From Wyeomyia smithii (Eukaryota > Arthropoda > Insecta > Diptera > Culicidae), in assembly GCF_029784165.1 (NCBI RefSeq), contig NC_073695.1:165714522-165778521 (forward strand): DNA of 64,000 nt, written 5' to 3'. The notes beneath the pieces were generated by a model, which searched no databases, was not told the DNA's origin, and was given only the letters and a program-made list of their open reading frames with translations. This document shows positions 35,332-46,519 of this stretch, one piece after another. Within the stretch, counting starts at the first letter, position 1, and every line of letters begins with the position of its first letter. Made by a program: the position numbers and the translations under genes.

Positions 35332-36710
35332 TGCGTTGTATCAGTCACGGCGAATCTAACTGAAGACATGGAAAACAGCCTGCAAAATACGCTAGATAAT
35401 CTGACCGGTTGGGCCAGTTGCCTTGGAATCGAATTCTCGCTTGAAAAATCGGAGATGGTAGTCTTTTCAAAGAAGCGACCACCACCTCGTTTCGAGCTAC
35501 TTCTGTCCGGAAGACCCATCACTCAGTCACCTAGCATCAAGTATCTAGGAGTATGGTATGACTCTAAGTGCACATGGGAACAACATATCAATTACCTGAA
35601 ACAAAGATGCCAACCGAGAATTAATTTTCTTAGGATGGTAACAGGAACCACATGGGGAGCTCATCCAGAGGACTTGATACGACTCTACCAAACCACGGTT
35701 TTGCCAGTAATAGAATACGGCAGCATATGCTTCAGAGGTGTCGCAGCTTCACACATGCTGAAGCTAGAGAGGATACAATACCGTTGTTTGCGTATCGCTC
35801 TAGGTTGCATGCAATCGACACATACCATGTCTCTAGAGGTCAATGCGGGAGTACTACCGCTTAAAGAGAGGCTTTTCGAGCTGGCTCTCCGTTTTCTCAT
35901 CAGATCGGAGATAGCAAACCCAATGCTAATCGAGAACTATGAGAAATGTTTGGAAATTGTTCAAAAACCCTGTATGTTAGTATACCAGCGGTTCATGTCT
36001 ATGGAGATAAACCCTTCGGCTGTTGCTCCATACCGTGAGATTTCACCATCGCTCAACAATTCTTCTGTTGTATTTGATTTGACGATGAAACATGAAATCC
36101 ATGGAATCCCCGAACACCTCAGACCAACAGTTGTGCCATCAATATTTTCGGCAAAATTTGGTCACCTTCCAGAAGATAGTTCCTTCTTCACGGACGGATC
36201 TGTAATGGATGGACATTCCGGATATGGCGTTTTCAACACGGATCATCGCATATCCCGCAAATTGGCACAACCTTGCTCCATATACGTAGCTGAATTGGCT
36301 GCCATATGCCAAACTGGCAGGAAAGGTGGGATAAAGACGACCTTGGGCGATGGATGCACTCGATCTCGCCCAAAGTGTCTACAAAAGCTTGGTTCAAAGG
36401 GTTAGATTTAACTCGGGATTTCATTCGAGTTATTTCACGCCTAATGTCCAATAACTATGTTGCAAACGCACACCTCTATCGAATAAACTTGATCGATAGT
36501 AATCTGTGCGAAAGTGGAGGATACGAAGACATCGACCACATAGTTTTCGTATGCCCAAAGTATCATAGAGCAAGGACCAAGCTAAAAGATTCTCTCAAAA
36601 AACAGAAAGTGACGTCTACGATTCAGGTACGGGATGCGCTTGCTAGCCGCAACCCCGCGCTTGTTATACCTATTTATGACTTTTTAAAAGATATCAAATA
36701 TCAAATTTGA
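35296..36710 (+). pseudogene. LINE ORF2, RT C-terminus, RNase H remnant and C-terminal domain
   Basis: This part starts just before the RT catalytic LADD. It continues through the thumb (LGVWYDSKCTWEQHINYLKQ) and an RNase H start (SSFFTDGSVMDGHSGYGVF, with a catalytic Glu in YVAELAAI). Immediately afterwards the sequence jumps into the C-terminal region (NWQERWDKDDLGRW, in another frame), so most of RNase H is deleted near 36300. The tail has the spaced C...H...C pattern of CESGGYEDIDHIVFVC. The protein would copy element RNA at the target site but is inactive here. Confidence 0.8.
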
Positions 36711-37363
36711 TTATCTCCTTGCTGTTTCTGCTTATTTTTCCCAACACAACCACCCTCAAAAAGTTTCACACTAATTCTGTTCCTTTTTTCTTCTTTCTTG
36801 TGTTATTCTTTTTAGAGAAACATGAATCATTGCTTCTTTCTGAGAGACATGATCCACCAAACTTAGGTATAAGTTTTGATTTCGAAGAGATAAGGAACCA
36901 TAAGGAACCTCAATGAATAGTATTAAGAATTGATATTTAACATAGAGAAGAAATTTAATGTTATTGTTAGTCGTAGGTTTAAATGACATGTATTTTTAAA
37001 TTGTATTTATAAAAAAGAAAAGATGAGAGGGTTTTTATGCCCGTTTGAGGAGGAGCAGTCGGGATACAGGCTCTACTCAAGCTGGCTTTTCCCTACTCCA
37101 AAAGACATTCGGCCCCGTTATGCTTCGCGGTTGGGCCTAAATAAATATTAGAGTTTTAAAAAAAAAAAACATCTGATGTCACCTAGTGTGGATTGTAACA
37201 AATTATAGAGCATTTAAGGTACATTTTTATAAAGATGTGTGGAAATTTGTTCTCAGATTAAAAAAAAAATATTTTAATTTTTTTAAAACTACTCATTACA
37301 CGTACACCTAAGTCATATCTATAGATTTATCTATACATTTCAAAAGCTTGATTTTTCGCCTTT

Positions 37364-37542
37364 GGGAACATTCATAAATGACGTAGCATTCGAGGGAGGA
37401 GGGGGGTTTGCAGTTTTGTGACGAAAGTTGATGGTGGGAAGAGGGGAATGGTCAAGCCAAACTACGTAGCAAATATGAAACTAAGAAAACTGCTCCGATG
37501 GGGTTGGTGTAAAAAAAAGCTACGTCATTTATGGATGTTCCC
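37364..37542. repeat. Internal inverted repeat of element P (GGGAACATTC ends)
   Basis: GGGAACATTCATAAATGACG at the left and CGTCATTTATGGATGTTCCC at the right face each other across 179 bp. The left half also occurs in copy 1 of element P (about 26000), so it predates the separation of the copies. Confidence 0.6.
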
Positions 37543-38773
37543 TTTCCGAAACGATCTATATATAAAGAATTGATGAAAAAATGCCAGAGTTGAAAATAAA
37601 CATGTGAACCATGGTCCAAGGGCGGAGTTTTGACAATAACTTCAAATTTTAAGGGTATTTGAAAAACTTCAAGTTTGGGCGTAACTAACACACGATTAGA
37701 GCTACAACCTACACTTGGTCACATCAAAAGTACTTGCATTTTTTCCATTTATAGCACCGTAAAATAAACAGTCCAAAGATTATTTTTCGATAAGAGTGAA
37801 AAGTTCTGATTTTCTTAAGAAACATATAACTCGTGGAGAAGTTTAAGAAATGAGATTTACGCTCGAATAACTCACATATTTTAATGAAGTTAGTACAAAC
37901 CTGTATTTATTTCGAAAACTGTATTTTTCCCCTTTCCAAAACGGCTTAAACATTCCAAATCGGTTAGAAACCAGATGAGTTAAAAATAATTTTCATGCGC
38001 TGAGATGGAAAAAACGGCATTTTGACCATAATTTCAAATTTTAGGGGTGTTTGAAAAAATTCTAGTATGAGCGAAAGTTGCACTCGACTAAACTTACAAT
38101 CTTCACTGTGTCACTACAAAAGCTCTAGCATTTTTATTTTTATTTGTAGCATCGTAGTATCCTCTCGATAGTTAGACGCTTTGTTGTCAGAATACTTTTT
38201 AATGAAAAAAAAAGTTGCTCGAAAGCCCGCGATGAATGATTTTTCGGAGGGTCTCAAATGAAAGGTAAAAAGCTATATTTTCAAATGGTGAAGGTTTTGG
38301 CGATGCCCTTTTTTTTTTTTTAAAATAAAGTTGTTCATTTTACACGCCGTGCAAGCATTTATAGTTCTGAAAAGAACTGATTTCATAATCTCCAGTTCGA
38401 AATGTGTGCTACAGAACGCTGATGATCGCACCATCGGTAGCATTGAATATTTTGCTTGACCGCGCATAATAAAACGCTGTGCCCTCCAGTAGCTGTGCCA
38501 GAAAAATATCCTGCAGCGTACGATGGTAACTGTTGCTGCCGTATGCAAAATAAAGGCAACATGCTCCGCAGTGCCTGAAAGTTGACTCGTATGCAGCTCT
38601 CGTTTCTCAATGTCGCATGCCTCTAACAGCTATACTCCACCCGCTATTGTATGACAAACTAGACTGAAGCTGAATTTTCTATACGCAGTCTTTTGTATCG
38701 AGTTCAGTGTAGATTTTTGCTATGAGGGCGTGGCCACGTAGTCTCGAGAAAGACAAACGGAACAAAACACTTT

Positions 38774-39224
38774 GTTGAGTCAAATTATTTAGGCAGTGGA
38801 ATTCATTCCGTCTATGTTATTGATATCCGTGCTCGGGAAGCAAGCCAATAGCGAGGAAAATGTATGGGAAAGCTTGACCTTGGAACTTTTCACCTTTTTT
38901 CACCATTAAGTAGTAAAGTAACAATATCAACATTATATCAAACAATTGTCACACATTTTATCTATCCACTGACATAAATGACTAAGATGCATTAAGTCGT
39001 TCGCTTGCTATAATCGTTTGAAATCTGACGCAACATTTGCCAGTTTCATTTTCAATTTCACAAAATGTAATCTAATATAGAAAACAAAGACGTACTCCCG
39101 TACGGTTTTTTGATTGATACAACGTCTATGGAAAAGTCGTATACAGCAATTTTGTAAAATTATACCTTAAGACAATAACAAAGATTTTCAAGGAAGAAAC
39201 ATGAAATTATTATTTTCTTCTTCT
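38774..39224. other. Intergenic, nothing recognised
   Basis: No ORF of note and no clear repeat ends were seen. Confidence 0.35.
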
Positions 39225-39251
39225 TCTTTTTATACCTATAAAAATGCAGTC

Positions 39252-39294
39252 CGGTCTGTCTGTCTGTCTGTCGGTCTGTCTGTCTGTCTGTCTG
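39252..39294 (+). repeat. TCTG microsatellite
   Basis: Nine to ten near-perfect TCTG units with one TCGG variant. Confidence 0.9.
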
Positions 39295-39329
39295 ATCCAT
39301 ATAGGCTCGGAAACTACCGAACCGATCGA

Positions 39330-40395
39330 CGTGAAAATTTGTATGTAGGAGTTTTTGGGGTCGAGAAAGGTTCCCATGATGGTTTGAGACTCCTCCCTTC
39401 TCTGGAAGGGAGGGGTCCCATACAAATGAAACATACATTTCTGAACAACTCAAGAACTAATCAAGCAAATGGAACCGGAGTTTGCATGTGGATGCTTTTA
39501 AGGGTAACAAATGTGTCCACATAAGTTTTACACTCCGCCCTCTTCTCGAAGAGAGGGGTTCCATACAAATGAAACAAAAATTTCTGCACATCTCAAGAAC
39601 ACACCAACTAAGTGGAACCAAATTTGGCAGGTTAATGTTTTAAGGGATGAAAAATATGTCCATAATGGTTTGACACCCCTTCCACCTCTGGAAGGGAGGG
39701 GTCCTATGCAAATGGAACACAAATTTCGCACAGCACGAAAACTAACCAAGCAAATGGAACCAAATTTGGCATGTGGATGTTTTTAGGAGTAACAAATATG
39801 TCCATGGTTATTCGACACCCTTCCCTCTTCTGGAAGGGAGGGGTCCCATACAAATGAAACACAAATTTCTCACATCTCAAAAACTCACCAAGTGAATGGA
39901 GCCAAATTTGGCATGTGAATGTTTTCAGGGTTAAAAATTATGTCCATAATGGTTCGATACCCCTCCTCCTCTTCTGAAAGAAAGGGGTTCCATACAAATG
40001 AAACACAAATTTCTGCATCTCTCGAAAACTAACAAACTAATTGGAATCAAATTTGACAGGCGGATGTTTGTAGGGGTAACAAATATGTCCATAATGATTT
40101 GACACCCCTTCCTTTTCTATAAGGGAGGGGTCCCACACAAATGAAATACGAATTTCGCACAGCTCGAGAACCAATCAACCAAATACAACCAAATTTGGTA
40201 TGCGAATGTTTTTAGAGATAACAAATATGTCCATAATGGTTCCCTGCCTCTTCTGTAAGGGAGGGGTTCCAAACAAATGAAACACTAATTTCTGCACATC
40301 TCGAGAACTAATCAAGTAAATGGAACCAAATTTGGCAGGTGAATGTTTTTAGTGGTAACAAACATGTACATAATGTTTCGACACCCTTCCTTCTT
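39330..40395 (+). repeat. Tandem array of ~160-bp units
   Basis: About six or seven diverged units share GGAAGGGAGGGGTCCCATAC, AAATGAAACACAAATTTCT, GGAACCAAATTTGGCA and AACAAATATGTCCATAATGG in fixed order. Open frames across it are by-products of the repeat. Confidence 0.85.
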
Positions 40396-40399
40396 CTGG

Positions 40400-41790
40400 C
40401 ATGTCTCCAAATATCATGGCAACTTCCAGTTTCTGAAAATCAGCGGCAAATGACCAAATACTACCCAATATGAGTATTTCCGGAATTGTTATGATACACT
40501 GAAGCCACAAATCGACCTCAGACAACATTTTTAACTGTAAGATGGCGACTTCCGGTTTCTGGATAACAACCGAAAAAATCCAAGATGGCGACTTCTGGTT
40601 TCTTGAAAACAGCGGCAAATGACCAAATACCACCCAATATGGGTATTTCCGGAATATTTATGATGCACTGAAGCCACAAATCGACCTCTGACAACATTTT
40701 GAATTGTGAGATGGCGACTTCCGGTGTCTGGAAAACAGCCGAAAATGACCAAATACCACCGAATATGGGTGTTTCTTTAACCAGAATGACGCTAATAGGC
40801 CAGAAATTGTCTCCAAATGCCATTTTGAAATCCAGTATGGTGACTTCCGGTTTCAGAAGAACAGCGGAAAATGACCAAATACCACCCAAAATGAGTATTT
40901 CCGGAATCGTAATGATGCACTGAAGTCACAAATCGACCTCATACAACATTTTGAACTGGAAGATTGCAACTTCCGGTGTCTGGAAAACAGCCAAAAATGG
41001 CCGATTTCCATCAAATATGAATATCTCCGCAACCAGAATGATGCACTGAAACTAAAAATCGATCACAGACACCATTTTGAATTCAAAGATGGCTACTTCC
41101 AGTGGCTGGCAAACAGCCGAAAAAGACCAAATACCCTTCAATATGAATGTTTCCGGAGCTAGAATGACACCCGGAGATCAGAAATTAATTTCACATGCCA
41201 TTTTGAAGTCCAAGATGACGACTTCCGGTTTCTAAAAAACAGCCTCAAATGACCAAATACCACCCAATATGAGTATCTCTGGAACCAGAATGATGCAAGG
41301 AGTTGAAAATCGACCTCAGACACCATAATGAATTGTAAGATGGCAACTTCCAGTTTCTAAAAAACGGTCAAAATGGCCGGTTTCCATACAATATGAGTAT
41401 CTTCGGAACCAAAATGATACACAGGAGCTAGAATCGACCACAGACACCATTTTGAATTCTAATATGGCGACATCCGGTTCCTGGAAAACAGCCGAAAATG
41501 ATCAAACAACACCCAATATGGGTGTTTCTTAAACCAGAATGACGCTCAGGGACCAGAAATTGTCTCCAAATGCTATTTTAAAATTCAAGATGGCGACTTA
41601 CGGTTTCTGAAAAATAGCCTAAGGTGATCAAATTCCACCCAATATGAGTATCGCCGGAACCAGAATGATGCATGGAGTTACAAATTGACCTCAGACACCA
41701 TTTGGAATTGTAAAATGGCAACTTCTGAAAAACAGTCGAAAATAACCGAATACTACTACATATGGATATGTCCGTAGGGTAAAAGCATCG
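40400..41790 (+). repeat. Tandem array of ~130-bp units
   Basis: About ten units each contain ATGGCGACTTCCGGTTTCTG, CCAAATACCACCCAATATG, AGTATTTCCGGAA and ATGATGCACTGAAG. It follows directly on the 160-bp array without a spacer. The minus-strand ORFs at 40349-40889 simply follow the repeat and are not genes. Confidence 0.85.
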
Positions 41791-42058
41791 GTTTTGGCCA
41801 TGGTATGTTATCAATGAGAGATATTTGGCCTGCTACTTTCGAAAAATATGTAATTGAATCAGTTCAACGTGGAAATCGGATGCACTCGCCTGTATTTTTC
41901 ACTAACATTGAGTTTAAATAGAAAAATTTAAATAGAAAAATTATGTACTTCTCTTCAAACGATATAAACAAATCGCAAGGAATCAATGAATTTTAAATGG
42001 TTGAAATTATTAAATTAAACAGTAAAATAGGCAGGACGAAGTTTACCGGGTCAGTTAG

Positions 42059-42695
42059 TTATCAAATAAATATTTTAGAGAACCCACTTACTATTTTTTT
42101 TTTTTCAAAAATTATGTAATATTTTTATCATTAATAGGGACTCGGCGCAGTGAATTAGATTTATGTGTCAGCACAAAGAACTTCGAGGTTTTTAACTCAA
42201 CTTTTTCCGTGTCTTTTGTTGATAAAAATGTAGAACAAAAACAGTTCGTTTGATTGGTATAGTGTTTTGGACATTGTTGTAGACAGTCTTCTGCAAAACA
42301 TGCCCACATATGCACACCGTGTAAAAATCCTACGTTTTTGTTGAACGAGCGCGCGATTTTAATCGTAGTTCACCGTTTGCTACTAATATGCCCGAATATA
42401 AGACACACATAAACATGTTGAGATGACACGCGTTCTGAACACGATGTTCGAAAATTTGGGCACATAGGTTTTAAAATTTGTAAAACAGAACGGTGCCGGT
42501 CGGTGCTAAATTGGCAGCAGAGTCTATGTGTATATAGAGTCGCGCAAATAGAAAATCTATCGTTTCGGCAACACAGTTTTTGTGCCGTTCGTTGCTAAGA
42601 ACTAAACAGTTCTATTTTGCACCATGCATAAGCGAATATCATTTTTTGAAATTCTTCACAAGGTACACAGTTTTGAAAGATTACACAGCCGATGC
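42059..42695. other. Intergenic, nothing recognised
   Basis: A worn CATTGTTGTAGACAGTCTTC block near 42270 resembles the CAACTTTGCCGAAGAC hairpin at 757-925. Nothing else is identifiable. Confidence 0.35.
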
Positions 42696-43349
42696 TTTGG
42701 GGCCGTTCCTAAACAACGTGGTCATAAAGAGGGGGACGGGGGGTTTGACAAAATACCACGAAAGACCACGCACGGGGGTGGTGGGCTAACGAAATAACCA
42801 CGTGGTCTTTTTTTTTTACCTATAATTTATTATAGCCATCAAGTCAAGAATTTGGGCGTCAAATGGTGAGTCGACAACTTGGAAGTAGCGTCAAACTTAG
42901 CTCCGGTCCTCACAAGTTCCTATCTCACGCCTCCACGAGTCATATGATACAATAGACTACCAGTTTAAACATGGACACAACTGGTTGGCGTTGCCTGGGC
43001 AATGTTGTCATCCGACAATAGCTAAGTGAGAAGGTGCGACGCGATCGTTGGCGCGGTAACCATATCTCGGCGGTAGAGGAAATGCTTCGCCAACCCGAGC
43101 GTCTGTTCACCAAGATGGTGCGGCTCAAAACAGCGCCTGATCTCCATGTTAGAAGCGGCTGATCAACGTCCTGGTGTCAGCGTGAGACTCTAATCAGAGC
43201 TGACATGATTGCCCTATGGCGTGACAGGGGGTTGGGGAAGGCCCAACAAGCCGCCCCGAAAAACACCAAACGTTGCAAATATCGAAGACGTTAATACGGA
43301 TCGGAACAATCGGCACAGACCTAGGCGACGAAATAAGGACTACGATTGG

Positions 43350-44040
43350 AAACTCGGTACATGGAACTGCAGATCGTAAGGCTTTCACGGCTGCGACAGG
43401 ATCATATATGATGAACTAAATCTGCGCAACTTCGAAATCGTAGCACTGCAGGAACTTTGCTGGTCGGGACAGAAAGTATGGAAAAGCGGACATCGAGAGG
43501 CTACCTTTTATCAGAGCTGTGGCACTACCAACGAGCTTGGGACGGGCTTTATAGTGCTGGGTAGGATGCGCCAACGCGTGATCGGGTGGCAGCCGATCAG
43601 TGCGAGGATGTGTAAGTAAAGAATTAAGGGCCGGTCCTTCATCAACATGCACTGCCCACACGAAGGAAGAGCCGACGATGAGAAAGAAGCGTTCTATGCG
43701 CAGCTGGAGCAGGTGTATGATTGTTGTCCGCAACGGGACGTTAAGATCGTCATCGGTGAAATGAACGCTCAGATAGGACGGGAGCAATGTACAGACCGGT
43801 GATAGGGCCGAATAGCCTGCACGCCGCATCAAATGATAACGGCCAACGATGTGTGAACTTTGCAGCCTCCCGCGGTATGGTAGTCAGAAGTACCTTCTTC
43901 CCCCGCAAAGACATCCACAAAGCCACCTGGAGTTCACCTGACTTACAAGTGGAGAACCAAATCGACCACGTTCTAATCGATGGTAAATTCTTCTCTGACG
44001 TCATCAACGTTCGCACCTACCGCAGTGCGAATACCTTGTT
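43350..44040 (+). pseudogene. RTE endonuclease domain, degenerate
   Basis: LGTWNCRS near 43353 is the first catalytic motif (Asn). ALQELCWSG near 43440 holds the catalytic Glu. VIGEMNAQIGR near 43750 corresponds to the GDFNA motif with a changed residue. QIDHVLIDGKFFSDV near 43960 is the C-terminal Asp/His motif. Several stops and frameshifts are present, including a stop right after the first motif. Confidence 0.78.
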
Positions 44041-44059
44041 GCAGTTTGAGAAGAGAAAT

Positions 44060-44500
44060 TCCTCGACGCCTTATGGCAGGAAATCGTGCCTACTTTGGAC
44101 TCCGGAGGAGGCTCCGCTCGAATAAAATCCGCCGCCGCACGAAGTTAACCATCTATAAAACAATGATCAGACCGGTAGTCCTCTACGGCCACGAGACCTG
44201 GACTATGCTCGTGGAGGACCAACGCGCCCTTGGGGTTTTCGAACGAAAGGTGTTGCGTACCATCTGTGGTGGAATGCAGATGGAAGATGAATCATGGCGG
44301 AGGCGGATGAACCACGAGTTGCATCAGCTATCAGCTACAAACGGCGAAAATCGGGAGAGTACGGTGGGCTGGGCATGTGGTTAGAATGTCGGACGATAAC
44401 CCGGTGAAAATGGTTCTTGATAACAACCCGACTGGAACAAGGCGACGGGGCGCGCGGAGACGACTTCTTCGAACAGCAAACCTGGAGCTGACTGGTAAGG
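44060..44500 (+). pseudogene. RTE reverse transcriptase C-terminal fragment
   Basis: The residues AGNRAYFGLRRRLRSNKIRR, TIYKTMIRPVVLYGHETW and FERKVLRTICGGMQMED are characteristic of the C-terminal part of mosquito RTE/JAM RTs. The catalytic palm is absent; the endonuclease piece joins this part directly near 44045-44060. A frameshift near 44370 moves the frame into VRMSDDNPVKMVLDNNPTGT. Confidence 0.82.
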
Positions 44501-44733
44501 TAAGCATCAAGTCAAGAATGAAGCTTTCGCATTTTAGAAATATAGAATGTACTGAAAGTTTGATAATGAAAATGTAAAAAATTTAAGCGAATTTTTGGCA
44601 CTTGACAAACGAAAAGACCACGTGGTTAAAGTCACAAGGGTTGGCCAAGAGACCACGAAAGACCACGGGGGGGGGTACGATGGGTATAAAAAGTGATCAA
44701 AATATGACCACGTGGTTTAGGAACGGCCCCTTT

Positions 44734-45419
44734 ATTAATTTAACTAAACCAGTGTACTGAACCAGTAAAAAAAATAGTTGAAGAGGTTGTTTATAAGACA
44801 CGACCGCAGAGGTAACGTAGAATACGACAGCCTGTCTTATGTCAATGTATTTCTTGGAATAGGTTTGGGAATACACTCAATTGGGGTTAATTTAAAAGTC
44901 TTTTTGCTCCAGATGACGTTTACCTCTGTAGCCGGCACCGCGGTTTCACTTGCTGCCGTATCCAAAACAAGAATGAAATTGAATTGTTTTGAGGCTGTCT
45001 TTTGTATCAAGTTGCACTAAGATATCTTAATTTAGGTAGTGGCTACGAAGAGGCTATAGACAAGGCCAAAGTGTGTTCAGGCAGCATTCCCCATCTATGA
45101 TATAACAGTTCAAATAACAATTTTCTGCATTATACGATAGCGTAGATAATTTTACAACTGATTGCTGCACTTAGTAAGACTTGCGCGAAAAATTTTGTGA
45201 TTCAGGCTCACTAGCTCAGAAATTCTTCAGATAAACTTTTAGGCTTAGCTGAAATCAAAAAAGGTTAATTGTGTTTGTCAATGCCATTAATTGACAACTG
45301 AATAATTTTTTTTCAACATGGCAAATTTTTTTTTATTTAGTTTTGAATGATTTACAGTGATAACTAAATTCTACATGAGGTGATTTATTAGCAATTATAT
45401 ATGAAAATTTCAATCGCTA
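44734..45419. other. Intergenic; weak relative of repeat H
   Basis: GAGGCTGTCTTTTGTATCAA near 44989 and GCTGCCGTATCCAAAAC near 44953 recall the distal part of repeat H. No gene is supported. Confidence 0.35.
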
Positions 45420-45424
45420 TACTG

Positions 45425-45885
45425 CTACCCACGCACGCTATATAGCAAGCCACACATGCTATAAACATGCACACGCTATATAGCAAGCCACACATGCTAT
45501 AAGCATGCACACGCTATATAGCAAGCCACGCACGCTAGCCACACGCTGCACAGACACGCTATAGACATTCACACGCTATATAGCTAGCTACGCACGCTAT
45601 ATAGCAAGCCACACAAGCTATAGACATGTACAGACACGCAAGACATGCACACGCTATATAGCAAACCACGCACGCTATTTAGCAAGCCACACACGCTTTA
45701 AACATGCACACACGCGCTACAGAAATGCATACACGCCATAAACATACACACACGCTATACAGCTAGCCAAACACGCTATATAGCAAGCCACACGTTGGCC
45801 ACACACCTTATATAGTAGGGACACACGCTACAGATATTCACACACGTTATGTGCACACACCCTATATATACATACGCTGGATGAT
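45425..45885. repeat. Irregular tandem array of CACACGCTATATAGCAAGCC units
   Basis: About fifteen imperfect units of 20-40 bp alternate ACACGCTATATAGCAAGCC and GCTATA.ACATGCAC. A similar array precedes the second copy of the promoter-like block at about 56580-56760 and 57027-57200. Confidence 0.85.
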
Positions 45886-46512
45886 GGTGGCTTATCAAAC
45901 CACCTAGCGGTGCGAGTCTCTTTCAGTTTCGGGTTGTATTCACCCAACGATATCTGAATTGGATTACCGCTGGTGGGGTTCAACTCAGATCGAAGGGAAG
46001 CCGAACTGAAAGAGGTAGGAACTGCAGCTAATTACTACCACAGCCGCTGTTGCCCGCTGCTGATCCACTTCGCCTACTGCCATCGGTATTGATGTCCGCT
46101 GCTGCTGCCTGCTGCTAGTAAACTGATTTGCTTGAGGAGAAACAGTCTCTTATATAGCCCGAAGAGTGCATTCCCGGCTAACTAGGTACTCCATTCTGTC
46201 GTCCTTTTTAGGGAAAGGCAGCAAGCGACCAATCAAAAGTCGACATTTGCGTTTCGACAATGTTCAACAATTTTCAATATTACAATAGCTTGAACAATCA
46301 GATTACAATTTTCTGCATTTGGACGGGTGCTTAAATGATTTTCCAATCGATTGCTGCAAAAATGACAGGAATCGATTGGAAACTGACTGGGTTTGAAATG
46401 TTTGAAATTGGGAAATTTTTGTGACGCTCTCGATGTTTTCAGTTTTGAAATTGGATCCCTGTATTGAAATTGGGTCCCTGTAATTGTTGCCGTAAGACGT
46501 ATTCTACGTCAA
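45886..46512 (-). promoter_or_regulatory. Duplicated promoter-like block, copy 1
   Basis: Read on the minus strand it has a CCAAT-type box (GATTGGTCGC, about 46226-46235), then GGCTATATAAGAGAC (about 46146-46160) and an initiator-like ATCAGTTTACT about 25 bp on (about 46120). The right limit is GACGTATTCTACGTCA in both copies. No coding sequence of a known gene follows. It may be an LTR or a captured promoter. Copy 2 is at 57190-57823. Confidence 0.5.
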
Positions 46513-46519
46513 TAAATGT

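Larger units (their letters stand above)
33678..37178 (+). mobile_element. 5'-truncated RNase H-bearing LINE
   Basis: The insertion runs from about 33685 to a poly(A) run at about 37157-37169, with TCTGATG at both ends (33678-33684 and 37172-37178). It starts inside the endonuclease domain. From 33683 it matches the LINE copy at 63924-64000 over at least the last 75 bases of the window. The order endonuclease, RT, RNase H and C-terminal zinc-like region fits the I/LOA groups. ORF2 is broken several times and the 3' UTR spans about 36711-37156. Confidence 0.85.
32092..38355. mobile_element. Palindromic element P, copy 2, with nested insertions
   Basis: The ends CACGGCGTGTA (32096) and TACACGCCGTG (38351) are flanked by CAAG on both sides. 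The right arm (about 37728-38351) is the reverse complement of the left (32096-33680). Without the 810-bp insertion and the LINE it would be about 1.95 kb. No transposase ORF was found. Superfamily uncertain; a 4-bp target duplication is observed. Confidence 0.75.
31957..38773. repeat. Repeat H, copy B, split by palindromic element P
   Basis: Segments 31957-32095 and 38352-38773 are collinear with copy A. The junction shows a CAAG duplication around element P, and copy A has the single CAAG at 28589-28592. Confidence 0.7.
39225..42058 (+). mobile_element. Helitron-like unit carrying two satellite-like arrays
   Basis: The unit begins TCTTTTTATACC (a small TTTTTATA/TATAAAAA hairpin at the edge), continues with a TCTG run, and ends GTTTACCGGGTCAGTTAG followed by TT. 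The TC start and a CGGGTCAG(C/T)TAG-T end resemble non-autonomous Helitrons, but the last four bases are TTAG rather than the canonical CTRR. There are no terminal inverted repeats. The call is tentative. Confidence 0.4.
42838..44519 (+). mobile_element. RTE (JAM-like) LINE copy with 14-bp target duplication
   Basis: ATCAAGTCAAGAAT is present at 42838-42851 and 44506-44519. The insert (42852-44505) ends in GGTAAGGTAAGC, the short repeat tail typical of RTE elements rather than poly(A). It contains the endonuclease start and the RT C-terminus with the middle missing. Confidence 0.85.
42699..44730. mobile_element. TIR element with GGGGCCGTTCC ends, host of an RTE insertion
   Basis: GGGGCCGTTCCTAAACAACG and the inverse CGTGGTTTAGGAACGGCCCC pair over 20 bp with one mismatch. 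GACCACG and CCACGTGGTC motifs recur near both ends. TTT flanks each side. Without the RTE insertion the element is about 360 bp and non-coding. Confidence 0.75.

Noticed and set aside
39160..39453. Minus-strand ORFs with repeated QTDR residues
   Set aside because: They are translations of the TCTG microsatellite and the adjoining array.
40349..40889. Minus-strand ORFs with repeating IWSFAAVF-like residues
   Set aside because: They follow the ~130-bp tandem array; the periodicity is that of the DNA repeat.
43416..44016. Minus-strand ORFs of 88-138 codons
   Set aside because: They lie opposite the degenerate RTE endonuclease domain, which has recognisable motifs on the plus strand.
45425..45885. 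CRISPR-like array
   Set aside because: Units vary in length and sequence, spacers are not unique, and the context is eukaryotic.
45886..46512. Histone gene promoter (CCAAT and TATA boxes)
   Set aside because: No histone coding sequence and no histone 3' stem-loop were found downstream in either copy.
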